Below, piece by piece: positions 10,544 to 21,860 of a stretch of 64,000 nucleotides of DNA. Position 1 is the stretch's first letter. Each line of letters begins with the position of its first letter. Both the position numbers and the translations under genes were made by a program. This DNA comes from Siphonodentalium dalli (taxonomy: Eukaryota; Mollusca; Scaphopoda; Gadilida; Siphonodentaliidae): the NCBI GenBank assembly GCA_032622095.1, contig CP136065.1:241347530-241411529 (forward strand), given 5' to 3'. The notes beneath the pieces are model-generated. The model ran no database searches. It was not told the origin of the DNA and was given only the letters and a program-made list of their open reading frames with translations.

Positions 10544-10600
10544 AATGTCAGCCCTGCAGCGAAGAGCAACTTCTGAAAGCATATTGCTCAAGTGATTTCG
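10544..10600 (+). CDS. METRNL: Meteorin-like protein, third coding exon (57 bp)
   Basis: This very short exon lies between acceptor TTCTTCTTCAG and donor TTCG|GTGAGT. Joined in phase it reads E-CQPCSEEQLLKAYCSSDF-V. That is the family hallmark in which CRPCS is followed about eight residues later by CTSDF, the junction between the N-terminal domain and the netrin-like C-terminal half. It contributes three cysteines. Both splice phases (1 and 1) match the neighbouring exons exactly, which is strong evidence that this is a real exon and not a chance match. Confidence 0.93.
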
Positions 10601-11130
10601 GTGAGTTATCCTGTACATATACTAGATCATGCCATGACTATCTACTCTTAGCTATACGCACATAGAGATCATATTCCACCAGTACAAAGCCATGGACCTT
10701 TTTGACGTTTTTACAGGAAACCTTATACAGTCGGAATAATAACATTATGTAAAATGTGGGAACCTTCTGGAGTTATACAATTAGGTACATGACTACTTTA
10801 CTTAGCCAGGTCATTCATGATTCATTGGCGTATAACGTAATAAAATTGGGACACTGATTGAGCTACATCATTCTATTAGTTAATTAATTTTGAGTAGGTT
10901 TTATAATGATTCGGTGGATGACTTTAAACATGATAAACTCATAATAATAAATATATTTAGTACAGTATATATATTTATCACATGATTAGCACTATTTTCC
11001 GATGTAATATTCGAGCGTAATAGACACGTGTAATATCGTCGCGTGCAATGACGTCACGCTGCTCTTTGGGACAATGATCGCTGGCTGCAATTAATTGTTG
11101 TTTTCGATAAAATTTTAGCGATTATATGAT

Positions 11131-11304
11131 CATGTGATAAAAAGTATCTCAAACTCGTTCTATTTTATACGTAATTTATCAACATCGTCCACTAAATTCT
11201 ATTTGAGCCTCGGTAAACCTCGGCTCAAATAGAATTTAGTGAACTCGGTTGATAAATTCCGTATAAAATAGTAACTCGTTTGAGATCCTCTATTTATCAT
11301 ATGA
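11131..11304. repeat. Large hairpin of about 80-bp arms in intron 3
   Basis: The left arm runs from CATGTGATAAA through ATCTCAAACTCG, CTATTTTATACG, and CTAAATTCTATTTGAGCC. It is mirrored by a nearly complete reverse complement ending TTTATCATATG. The loop is only a few bases (around GGTAAACC). Such arms look like a foldback element or an MITE with fused termini. Confidence 0.85.
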
Positions 11305-11783
11305 CTCAATCATTATTTACGTTGGAAAGTATGTCATAAATCAATTTCATATGAACTACTAGTTCATATCACCTTCCGATAATTTGATTGGTTTGTTGAC
11401 AAAAAGTGTGTTCTGATTGGCTGAATGGTAGCCTGTGCCGAGCCGAATCTCTAACTAAATGCAGGTCAAATTCGTGCGCGTCAATCAACGCGATGCCGAA
11501 ATTCTCGCAATTATAATCTTGAAATATATAGATTTGGACATTGTTATACGATAAATAGAATATGTAATTCGTATTTATCTAATAAACATACGATATCATG
11601 TCACAAACTGAGAACAGAATAGCGCACTATATCTTCGCGTGCATATTATTTCTGCTAGTTAACCAGGTGTAATTGGGCTTCCGGTGCAATGAAGTGACGT
11701 CACATTAACCTTTTGCTGCCGTTGTCATATAGCTATTTAGTGATTTGTGTGCGTTTTAGACATCATAATCAATTTATAGGTGT

Positions 11784-11930
11784 CATATGATAAATAGAAT
11801 ATGTAATTCGTGTTTCTCTCATATGATATTTATGAAACTCTTCACGAATTTTCAGTTTTCTCTCGCCAGAGGCTCGAGAAAACTGAAAATTCTTATGAGA
11901 GAAACACTCATTTCATATCCTCTATATATC
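11784..11930. repeat. Second hairpin in intron 3, close to exon 4
   Basis: GTGTTTCTCTCAT and GAATTTTCAGTTTTCTC in the left arm pair with GAGAAAACTGAAAATTC and ATGAGAGAAACAC in the right arm. The left arm has an extra stretch of about 19 bp that bulges out. It shares the GATAAATAGAATATG-like flank with sequence near 11553. The hairpin ends about 35 bp before the exon 4 acceptor. Confidence 0.8.
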
Positions 11931-11965
11931 CAACCGTACTCAATTGTGATTTCCATTCATTTCAG

Positions 11966-12273
11966 TTGTTGAAGGGCGAATGACGGACGTCCGAGAGAAC
12001 AAGCTGAAAGCAAAAACTGAGATACATGTGTTAGCAACAAAAGTGATTGCACAGAGCGAAAAACTTTTCTTCCGGTCAGCGGAGGGTTCACATAAAGGAC
12101 TAATTCATGTTCCAACTAGATGTGGAGTGAAATATGGTAAAGGACAATTCTTATTTGTTGGGAAAGTAAGACTTGGACGTTCAACGTTGGGGTGTGCTCC
12201 TTATTTATCAGATTGGAATACCATCCGTAGCATTGCAGAAAGAGAAAACAGACTACAGTGCACCAATCGGTGA
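11966..12273 (+). CDS. METRNL: Meteorin-like protein, last coding exon (netrin-like C-terminal half)
   Basis: After acceptor CATTTCAG the frame opens with Val and Val and encodes about 101 more residues to TGA at 12271. Residues numbered from the split Val give RCGV at 52-55, FLFVG at 62-66, LGCAP at 75-79 and a final cysteine at 99. These match the C-terminal meteorin block CGV...GxFLFxG...F/LGxxxLGCAP...C in order and spacing. The stretch KTEIHVLATKVIAQSEKLF corresponds to the family strand before it. An ATG at 11980 is internal and is not the start. The three exons total about 257 residues. With a signal-peptide exon this would be near 290 to 300, the usual family length. The nine cysteines plus one expected in exon 1 make the ten of vertebrate meteorins. 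Confidence 0.93.
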
Positions 12274-13100
12274 CAAAGGTTCAGTCACGTGACTATCGTG
12301 ATCGTGCTTTCATAATATATTGATGTGATACGTGATCTCCGATTGGTGGATTTCTGCCATACTGTGTTCTTGCTATACTGCCGGCATGACATATATCTTC
12401 ATTTTAAAGATGCACTATCTCTTCCCGAAAATACTTCCATTCATCAACACAAATTTCTTTTTCAAGACACGTTTGGATAATTGGACACATTTCGCTCTAT
12501 GAACCACAAAAGTAACTGATAAGAATTACGAACAGGGTTCTACGTCACTAGAATTGGTGTTCTTTCTATCAGTTGTCGCCAGTATAGACACGCGAATAAT
12601 CGAGTCAACCTGATAACAACACAATTAAGTACAATCTAATCACGGCAAATGAAACCATATCACCTTAATGCGAGTGGCAAGAATTTTGAACAGCACTATT
12701 TTCTCACAAACGGACTCGTGGTCGTCAGTTCAGCGAAAATAATTTTGGAACGTCCAATAAAATTAAGACTACTATTGACTATTCGTAATTCTGATAATTA
12801 GTATAGTTCATTATGCGAAAGTGTCCATTATTTCCAACAAAAATCACAAGTGAAACCTCTTGTGTTACGCAGTATTCATTTAAAAGCGTTTTAAAAGATA
12901 TATTTTCAATCAAAAATGATGTAGTGTTATATAAATAAATAGAAACATTTTCTGTCCCAGCGGCCTGCTGATAGGAAAAAAAGTGGGAAAAATATTTCCA
13001 AGTGACAGAAGCTCTTGATTACTGATTTCTCTTATTCAAAATTAACATTTTATACAACAAAAACAAAACAGAGAAAATCCAGGGAAGAGATACACCATCT
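12274..13100 (+). other. 3' flank of the meteorin-like gene, candidate polyadenylation signals
   Basis: Downstream of the stop codon, AATAAA occurs at 12756-12761 (in CCAATAAAATT) and again at 12934-12939. Either could end the transcript; no cleavage site can be chosen from sequence alone. Part of this stretch (about 12520-12830) resembles sequence near 54120-54210, with shared pieces such as TACGTCACTA and TTTCGCATAATGAAC, so it may itself be a dispersed repeat. Confidence 0.3.
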
Positions 13101-13356
13101 TTAACCCTTCCATGACTGGAGCTTCCTTGTGAAAACCCTGTGCCAATGCATTCTCTTATATATGCGAGTCTCCCACATGGAGCCTCCCACATATAAGAGA
13201 ATACATTGGCCTAACAAAATTTACCTTGACCTTGTAAGCCATTGCATTCTCTTATATATGCGAGGCTCCTTATGGGAGACTCGCATATATAAGAGAATGC
13301 ACAGGCACATTATCTTTAGTGCTGCACCAGCGCAGCTACAGTCATGAAAGGAATAA
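13101..13356. mobile_element. Type B element, copy 2 (variant hairpin tips)
   Basis: TTAA and CCCTTCCATGACTGGAGC are at the left. The right end GCAGCTACAGTCATGAAAG is followed by a decayed GAATAA in place of GGGTTAA. Both hairpins are present, but their tips differ from types A and C: the stem pair set CGAC/GTCG is replaced by CTCC/GGAG. The spacer contains ACCTTGACCTTG. Confidence 0.75.
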
Positions 13357-13411
13357 CAATCAGAATTGAATTTGATCAGCTTGAGAATCGACTTCATTCT
13401 TCATCCTCGTG

Positions 13412-13778
13412 CAAGCCTTGATATAACGTGTCTGTTGTTTGCAGAATGGGGTACCCAGAGGGTGAATTTAGTGACTCAGTCACCATCAGAACTGGTAACC
13501 TCATTTTGCTGAGGCCTCAACTGTTATAGGAGACATATATAGGAGATCAGATTGAAATTTCCCAGTGGAAGTTGGTAATGATCACCCATTAGTCACCTCG
13601 ATTATGCATTTTATCTTCTGCAAATTACGGGATATAGAAACAGAACAGAAGGGAAAAAGTAACTAAAAACAATGTTAATTTGTTTGATGATGCTAGCCCG
13701 CTGTGCGGGATAGCATAACTAAATTCACCCTCTGTGTACCTCATTCTGCAAATGACTGACACACACTATCCTGGCTTG
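13412..13778. mobile_element. Foldback hAT-like element (family F), copy 2
   Basis: The ends are CAAGCCTTGATATAACG and its counterpart finishing GGCTTG. Flanking octamers TCCTCGTG and TTCTCGTT agree at 6 of 8 positions. GCAGAATGGGGTACC with its palindromic GAATTTAGTGA stem starts the left unit, and ACCTCATTCTGCAAATG ends the right unit. The interior of the left palindrome is partly deleted. Confidence 0.78.
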
Positions 13779-13987
13779 TTCTCGTTATATTCACAGAGAG
13801 GTTTCGCAATATCGCACTTAGACAAAGACCTTATAATCCAGGATTTGTCAAATGACTGTCGAATCAACTTAACATGTCTAGTGTTATTTGATACTCACTA
13901 TATGTGACTGAAATTCATGCGTATAGACATGTACACTCAGCAGTTGGTATACAGATATACAGACACCATGACGTTTCAACAGTTGCT

Positions 13988-14908
13988 TTAACCCTTCCAT
14001 GACTGGAACTTCTTGAAAGTTTGCGAAAACCCTGTGTATTCTATGATATATGCGAGTGTCCCATAGGAAACCTAGCATATATAAGAGAATATTATCAGCA
14101 TAATCCATCGTCCAAAGAAGGGACAGTAGTATAAACAAACGTATTATTGCTTTCGCTCTCTTTACTTCAAGCATTCGGTCCGATCTGGAACTTCATCAGG
14201 AAAAATCAAATTATAGCAACCACCAGGTGATTGTTTATATATTATGCGTAGGTGAATAATGTCATATATATTTTTTCTATATCCATCAGTGATTTTTCAA
14301 AGATCGCGGGTATGGATTTTGGAGAAATTGTCACGTGACGTCCGGTTAGCAACCGTGTGGTGATTGCAAAAAAACGCGGAATTGGGAATGAAGCATCGCG
14401 ATAATAATTAAAGTAACTGCTTCACAACTTACGAAGAATTCACATGTGATTTAGGTCTATTAATTTCATTTAGACCAATTTCGTTGTTTAGCTTATTGAA
14501 AACGAAAAATGAAGAAGTCATGACGAGAATCCAAACAAGATTTTACAATCCACGACACGTCTTGTCAAGTTGGCATATCGTCTCCGTCGTGACCACTGCG
14601 TGGTAAAACATATATTATTCTTAGCGTTATGTCGCCGAAAAAAAAGAGGCAAATTTGAGACACATCATGTGTGGTTGCTCCACTACGTGTCACGTACGAT
14701 TCATCAAAGCTTGAATTAAAGAGAGCGAAAGCAATAATATGTTTGTATAAGAGCATATATTAGCCTAACAATAATGACCTTGGCCTTGTAAGCCAGTTCA
14801 TTATCTTATACATGCAAGGCGCCCTATGGGAGGCTGGTATATAAGATAATACACTGGCACATGATCTTTATTTCTGCACCATCGCAGCTCCCGTCAATAA
14901 ATGGTTAA
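13988..14908. mobile_element. Type B element, copy 3, interrupted by another inverted-repeat element
   Basis: The left part starts TTAACCCTTCCATGACTGG and runs to a degenerate first hairpin ending near 14093. The right part resumes near 14747 with CCTAACAATAATGACC, a degenerate second hairpin and CAGCTCCCGTCA, ending in TTAA at 14908. The insertion between has inverted arms at about 14130-14175 and 14708-14753 built on TATTGCTTTCGCTCTCTTTA. Its exact target duplication is unclear. Confidence 0.65.
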
Positions 14909-16070
14909 TGGGAAATAATGTTTATCACTACTGACATTTTTCATGTTAAAATTTTGCATTTGCGAAACCTTTCTGTGACATCTTTTCCTTACTATAAATT
15001 GGAGAACCCTTACCAATCAAATTGGGGGTTCACCAGTCACTAAGTACACTAATTGACTTGTATTATATGATGTATATGTGAGTCTTCAACCAACCTGTGG
15101 ATGGTCAATCATTCTTCAATTGTCAACAGAAAGCAACACGTGTGTTATAATATTGCTGAGGGTTTTTGAACCAGAAGCACGCTATTCGATAGCATTGCTC
15201 AGAAGTTAATTGCCATATTTCATGAATGTTGAAAAAAAATATATAATATGATGTGACATTATGTGCATGTGTGGTCGATAAATATTAACACGTAGTTTGA
15301 TGTGCAGTATGAACAAGTTCTGCATAAGTTAACGAAACCGAGAGCTATCGTGCTAATATTTTGGGAATTAAGTGTATAGTTCCGAATAATCCCATGGTAT
15401 CTGTGTTGTCGAAACTATTGTAATGTGAACAAGACGTTTCCGAAACACACGTCGTCTTTTCAATCATCTGCTGATAGTGTGTTCATCGATGAGACTTTAA
15501 AAGCTCGTGTTGCTAAATTCGATTACCACACCCATGCGGCTAGATTGCACCGAAAATGTCTATTCCTACTACGATAATTGCACATCAAACGTCATCCCCG
15601 TCGCATCACGCTGTGCAGCTATTTGCACCATACAATCGAATGCAACGCACACCAGCCTCGTTGTGATATCACATGGGGTACCCGTCTCGACTCTCTCGAG
15701 CATCCCACTGACATGAGACCATTCACGTTGCTGCCTGTTGATAAAGACATATCTCATCGCGACATAAATCTATTTGTTGTGTTTTGTTGTTATTGTTAAG
15801 TTTGTTGTGTATGTTAATTTTCTCCACACATGGTGTGTTTCCAAGGAGAAAGATTTATAATATTTTGTTGGCCTCTGTAAAATATGTTAATATTTCACGA
15901 ATGTTTCAATGTTTCGTTCACGAGCTATAAGTTCGTGGCAACATGTAATTTAAAATGGAAAATAAATTTATCACAAACATAATGTCGGTCTTGGCGTCAT
16001 GTTTCCGCGATCAAATCTTCGGTGTGTCTGATACACATCTTTACTGCAAGACATACGTCTGGTAAGCACA
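14909..16070. other. gene-less stretch
   Basis: No gene is supported. A GC-richer island at about 15500-15740 carries overlapping open frames on both strands, but none shows a known domain or flanking splice sites I would trust. Unusual AT tracts occur near 15230-15260. Confidence 0.45.
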
Positions 16071-16590
16071 CTGCTTGTGAAAACGTAAACACAGTACACA
16101 CTGGATCATGCCATGAATCTCTACTATGGATAACGCCCGTAGAGATCATATTCCACCAGTATAAAACCTTGGAAAGTTTTGACAGGGAACCTTATGCAGT
16201 TGAAAAAATAACGCGGGAAATATATTTCTTCGTTATTAACTTTTCCTTAATAATGCACTTCACTGTAACTGAAAGTCCTTTCAATTTCAAATTTCCAGGT
16301 TTTGTATAAGATTCCCTGTCAAAACTTTAAAGGTTTTGTATAAGGTTCCCTGTCAAAACTTTAAAGGTTTTGTATAAGGTTCCCTGTCAAAACTTTAAAG
16401 GTTTTGTATTAGGTTCCCTGTCAAAACTTGAAAGGTTTTGTATTAGGTTCCCTGTCAAAACTTTAAAAATTCTCAGGTTTTGTACTGGTGGACTATGATC
16501 TCTACGACCGTTAGGCAGAGTAGAGATTCATGGCATGATCTAGTACACACTGCCAAAGTCTGCCTGTGAATACATAAACCACAGTACACA
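16071..16590. repeat. Family K inverted-repeat element containing a 34-bp satellite
   Basis: Direct repeats of about 30 bp (CTG.TTGTGAA...CAGTACACA) lie at 16071-16100 and 16560-16590. Inside are inverted arms: GATCATGCCATGAATCTC at 16104 and its complement ending at 16540, with a second arm around GATCATATTCCACCAGTA. The centre is five exact-to-near copies of a 34-bp unit (AGGTTTTGTATAAGGTTC then CCTGTCAAAACTTTAA) at 16297-16466, which extends the right arm. Fragments of the same family lie at 10626-10740 and 62866-62960. Confidence 0.75.
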
Positions 16591-17684
16591 CGAACCCAAA
16601 TAGTTCCCAATGTAGTTCATACACAATCATTGTATCATATTTCACACAGCGACCAGACCTGTCACATGTTGATATAGTATACTATATGATCTAGTACATT
16701 GATGTAAGCAGCACGATTGTTAAATCCACGGGCGTTTGCACTTGAACAGAGATTTAGTTTATACTGTTTAGAGTATAGGCATACTTCCCAGAACGGAAGG
16801 CGATCTGATATACCAACATGACACTCACGATGACAGTGCAGTGCACTGGAATTGATAACGCATACATGCACCATGCACCGCTCAACTTTAAGTACTGGCG
16901 TGTCTGCTATATCATCCAGTATCAGGTTACCCATTTCTAGACTGAATGGATTTTCTCACCAATTATAAAAGTATACATTGAACCATTGTAGTATACATTG
17001 GTCCATTATTCTATGGTGGGTTTTCAGGAAAAATAAGCAGACGGCAGATAATACAAGTGCACAAGGAGTCCCATTCATTTTTGAGAAATAATAAGTTTAA
17101 ACAAACGACCTAATTTGACCCAAACGTTGGAACGGTCTATTCATTTTCATGGGTGTTCAATTAATAGAAGCAGACGACGAACAGAAGAAAACAAAGTTAA
17201 TACAAGAGCAGAATGATTCATATTCGTTGCAAGGACAGAGGGCACCAGTCTTATTTCCTTCCTCTACCAGAGCGCACCAATCATACTTCCTTCATCTATA
17301 CCAGAGCGCACCAGTCATACTTCGTTCCTCTACCAGAGCGCACCAATCATACTTCCTTCCTGACCTTGGGTATATGCAAGGGAGATCGCCGCTGAAAATT
17401 GAGTATGACAAAACATTGACCTGTTTTGAGTTAGCTTCTCGGGCCAGGGACCTGGATAGAGTTTCTCCGTTGGAGGGCGGGGGGGGGGGGGGGGGGGTCC
17501 ACATTGAAATTGGCCCGACTGCACCTCCTCTTGAATTAGAGTAAACTCCCAGTTTCGCAGAATTCCATTTGCACCCCTCTTGGGTTGGGAGACTATAGTA
17601 CCTCAAACTTTGTTGAAAATGTGCAACTTATGGTCATATCATAATACCAAAGTTATGACCGAAAGTAGGAAGATTGTTCTTCTG
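16591..17684. repeat. Patchwork of family J and family P fragments, with poly-G
   Basis: TATACATTGG and GAAGCAGACGACAGA-like motifs near 16970-17190 belong to family J. About 17490-17600 resembles family P (ACTGCACC...AATTCCATTTGCACCCC). A stretch of short tandem copies containing ACCAGAGCGCACCA occupies 17260-17360. A G homopolymer lies at about 17478-17497. The 131-codon frame at 17149 crosses all of these and is not a gene. Confidence 0.6.
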
Positions 17685-18083
17685 TTAACCCTTTACCCAA
17701 CAAACCGGCCAAAACCGGCAAATAAAGCTTCAACAGCCTAAAATATCTTCGGTCTGTCTCAATAGAACCATACAAATATGGATATCATTGGAACCGGCTC
17801 CTTGACCACATTGTGATAGTTACAGTTATACCCTGTGCCAATGCATTCTCTTATATATGCGAGTCGACCATAGGTCGCCTCGCATATATAAGAGAATGCA
17901 TTGGCCTAAAAAAAAATCTTTTTTAACACTTTTTACCATTTTTTCTTACATTCTTTAACAATTTTATCATTTTTAATGTGTTAAGCCAATGCATTCTCTT
18001 ATATATGCGAGGCGACCTATGGTCGACTCGCATATATAAGAGAATGCATTGGCACAGGGCCGTTCTGTTGGGTAAAGGGTTAA
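17685..18083 (+). mobile_element. Type A TTAA element, copy 4
   Basis: TTAA flanks and complete ends are present, with the long flank at the left. The hairpins at 17838-17904 and 17986-18052 are intact, each with the same single stem mismatch. This is one of the best preserved copies. Confidence 0.9.
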
Positions 18084-20296
18084 TCTAACAACAAATTCCC
18101 CACTAATTATTTGTTGAAAAATCATAACGAGAAGAACGATATCAACCTCAATATATGTTGTATAAAATGTCCAACTAATATGTCAGACATGAAATTAACA
18201 ATTGTTGAAAATGTTGACCAAATTTGGAGGTGTGTTAGACAAAAACCCCCATGTCACTGTCTCATAGGATGACGTGAGTTCATGCGGATCTATTGCCATC
18301 ACTCCTCGTTCGTCGCACGCGCGCCCGTCGACAATTCTTCAAATATCTCAAGAAACCGCTCACATTCAAGTTTGGTATGGGTGATCTCTATATATAGGGG
18401 ACTAATATGTTCCCACTATAAGCCGTCAGGGAATTCATGTCTGACTGGTATTCAGATGCGTGAAAAGAGATCCACCGGTCTATAAGGGGAGGGAGGGTCA
18501 GAAAACTTTGCCTTCAAATGAAATCACAAGAGTGGAGCCCAATCGGACTCCGCGGTACTTTCCGTCGATTCCGCGGAAATAGTCAAGGCGATTCGATGAG
18601 GGTGGCATGTAATCGGATTCGACGAAGTGGCGATTGGAGTGGAGCCGACTCAGCAAAAAAAAATCTTGATTGATTTCGCCTTTCATGATATAATTCTATA
18701 CGGTGCAGCACCTGGTATATGTCGGCGCATATGTATACGCTAATGACTAATGTGAAGACATATATGTTTAGATGTCATGTACGCTTGTTGGCTTCTATAT
18801 GCAGTACATATACTTAAAAATGTTACACCCATATAACACGAGTGTGACGAGACGCCAAACGGTGGGCAACTGTGACCTTAATATCTTCCTTCAAAAGATG
18901 CGCAACGAGATCCTAATCGCGTCTGTCATCGCGCTTCATTTCTGAAGCAAGATATCTGTCAAAAGTTCGTCATGCAAGACAGGTAATCTCTTTGATGTAA
19001 CCCAAGGCACGCGCGTTTGTTGGATACGAAATGGAGTCTTGTTTGGCAACAATGGGGTGGAATAATACCAGAAGGCCAAACAAAAACTGGACAATCAATC
19101 TTACCCTGCAATACTTGTCATGTTTTGGGATAAAATTGTTTGGGAGAAGAAATATTATATGCAAAATTATCAGAACCCGAAAGGAGTCGAGTATAGCTTC
19201 GAGCATCGTGTGCGCCATGCAATGAAGACTTACATGGAGATCAAGCACCAGATTTGAGAAAAATGCGTCATTTGTTCAGAAGGTCTCAATGTATGGAAAA
19301 CCTTACCCCCCCCCCAAAGCAAAGACTATTTCACATCACATATCAATATATTGAAGTGACTTAGCGTTTCGATCCCTAAATGATTATATCTATTTTACTT
19401 TCGAATCCACTTAAAATTGTCTCCGAAATTTCTTATTGAATATGATGCGTGGAATAACCCGGAACATTGCAATAATATATACAACTGATACATGTGATTA
19501 CATGTACGTGTATCGGGAGACATATGTGATTACATGTACGTGTATCGGGAGACATATGTGGATCAACTGCATGTGCTTCTCCATCAAACTGAAGGATTTG
19601 TTGCAGGATATACAACGAGGAAGTATGCACAGTGTCAAAATATTCGCAGCTCAACGTTTTAATTCTCATTATGTGAGCTTCCTGGTTTGCAGTTACGTGT
19701 GGTTTGCACAGCATAAACTCAAGTGGTTATATATACATTATACAGCGAAATGTTGTGTTCGCAGCTATAGCTGTAAGCATAACAGTCGTCAGTCTGTTAT
19801 ATTATACAGATTCCCCGGTCTATAGGATCTAAATTGTTTGATAAATATTAACATACAGCGTAACTATGTGTGGCACTAAATCCTGTCCGTTGATCGATCA
19901 ACAACCAATTGTGCCATGCGTGTTATATCCCAATAAAACACAACATAACACGAACCCACGTCACATCTTGTTTACCTAAATCACTAAAAGTTGTTAGTAA
20001 AATAAATGGGCGTGTTTGTTTCGCGCTCTACGATAGATTATCGATCCGTAACTCGCGGATAGAATATTGGGCTAATTTACAGGTCTGCATGGTATTGTCT
20101 CCATACTGCAGGCAGATTTATGAGCAATATAATAATAATAATAATAATAATAATTGCAGCGGATTTTATAGAAATAAATAAGAAATAAAGCTATATAAAT
20201 ATAAGAAATGAATGTAATTTGTGTTTGTTTTATTGGGGGATAATCATAATGCGATGTGGCCGTTGCAGAACATAAAGCGTAAACCGCTTGGCTTTC
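18084..20296. other. gene-less stretch with small tandem repeats
   Basis: No gene is supported. A GC-richer patch at 18260-18660 contains no exon I recognise. A 34-bp direct duplication (GTGATTACATGTACGTG followed by TATCGGGAGACATAT) lies at about 19494-19561. An (ATA)n tract lies at about 20130-20152. Confidence 0.5.
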
Positions 20297-20694
20297 TTAA
20301 AGATACATTATCCGAATTAATGCTCCTAAATTACTATTTATTTAGCTTCGGGGTTAAAAAATATTTGATTCGAATCGAGGAACCCACCCATCAAAGTTCA
20401 GAGTTATCAGATACCGATTTTCGAAATATGTTATTTTTAACCACCTGGAATATTTGGCGGCCTAGAAAATATTCGATGAGCCGACCGACATATTCTCGAT
20501 ACTAAATTGCGTTGAACAAAATGTTGATATGTAACACGTTTTGGAAAGTTTTATACCAGAGTTGACAGTGGTTAGCATTATTTGTTGATAATTAATCGAG
20601 CCTGACAACTAAAGAGTCATTTGAAGAAATGTTGCTCTTGTTGTTGTTGGAATTTGGTGATACGGGACAATAGAATCGTTTTGTGTAGCTTTAA
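20297..20694 (+). mobile_element. Family D element, diverged copy
   Basis: It starts TTAAAGATACATTATCCGA and continues GCTCCTAAATTACTATTT, then GAATCGAGGAACCCACCC, as do the copies at 52435 and, inverted, 53263. Its right half contains TTGTTGTTGG and ends near TTTAAG. The 94-codon frame at 20221-20505 lies mostly inside the repeat. Confidence 0.7.
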
Positions 20695-21606
20695 GTGGAT
20701 AGAATTATATTATCGCTGCATAATTATTTAAATTTTTCCAGCGGCATGTAACGATAAATAAGCCCCAATTAATTGCTTCTTTTTCTCATATGGTAAACAA
20801 AATTGAAAGCAGTTAATAGCTGTGTCTACTCTCCTTGGTATTAAAACATGGATAGGAATATAATATATCGTCTTCCAGTCAACAGGAACACAAGAAAAAA
20901 AAACCAAAAACAAGATTGGTCTAAATTTAGTTTCGAAGACGATTTGAACCTTCATGGGTTAACTACTACAGAATACCACATTGTTTCACGTGCGAATGGG
21001 CAAAAAACGTTTGCTCATTACCGTGTGCAAACATGTGTTTTAAATCTGCAAGATGCAGTTCACGTCAAATGCGACCACGACAAAGCTTTCATACTCGTCA
21101 GTGTTGATAATACCACATTATATCAACATAATATGAAGAAGTAATATTTTATCCACGAGGGACGTAAGGTAACACCGGTATATTGTTACACTCTAAACAT
21201 TTTATTGCAGAATGTTCCGTTTGTGTAGATATCAAATTCCGTCTTTTTATGGGCCGATGAAAGAGTTACAACCTGTGCCATTTTCCCCAACACCCACTGT
21301 GTTCTCAAGCCTCAATTATAGGGGGATTGAATTGGTGGAATTTCTCACACACGGGCGTTCGCTGGCAATGAAAGATGTTACACATGTTCTCGACTTAAGA
21401 AGAGGATGCGGCCTTTGCGTTGTTTACTCTTTTAGTCCCAATTGAACTTTAAACACCGGCATTCGGTAGCAAGTATGTTCAATCAAGCACGAATGAAAGA
21501 TCTTCGTAAACAAACGTCTAATCTTAATATCAACTCTTTGAAATGAGTTCCGTGTCGAGATGAACTAGTAAATACGTGGTATTATCATGGGCGGACAGAA
21601 CATAAT
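20695..21606. other. gene-less stretch
   Basis: The open frames at 20848-21144 (98 codons) and 21212-21445 (77 codons) are the longest, and the second follows an acceptor-like TTTATTGCAG. I recognise no domain in either and no matching partner exons, so I do not call them. Confidence 0.4.
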
Positions 21607-21860
21607 CAAGCCTTGAAATAGGGTGTCTGTCATTTGCAGAATGAGGTCCACAGAGGGTGGATTTAGTGATGCTACCCCGCATATCGGGCTAGCATCACCA
21701 AATTCACCCTCTGGGGACCTAATTCTGCTTACACCTCAGCAGAATGAGGTTCACAGAGGGTGAATTTGGTGATGCTAGCCCGCTATGCGGGGTAGCATCA
21801 CTAAAATCACCCTCTGGGGACATCATTCTGCTAATGACAGACACCCTATTTCAAGGCTTG
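21607..21860. mobile_element. Foldback hAT-like element (family F), copy 3, best preserved
   Basis: CAAGCCTTGAAATAGGG at the left is matched by its exact complement at the right. An exact 8-bp target duplication AACATAAT lies at 21599-21606 and 21861-21868. Two palindromic units (about 21638-21728 and 21738-21833) each start GCAGAATGAGGT and contain the stem GATGCTA(G/C)CCCGC around a short tip. No coding capacity is present. The 8-bp duplication and CA...TG ends are hAT-like. Confidence 0.88.

Larger units (their letters stand above)
10601..11965 (+). other. Intron 3 of the meteorin-like gene
   Basis: The donor is GTGAGT and the acceptor is CATTTCAG. The intron is about 1.4 kb. It begins with a fragment of family K (GATCATGCCATGA near 10626 to about 10740) and contains two large hairpins at 11131-11304 and 11784-11930, listed separately. 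Confidence 0.85.

Noticed and set aside
20848-21144. 98-codon + strand frame
   Set aside because: It has plausible composition but no recognisable domain, splice sites or partner exons.
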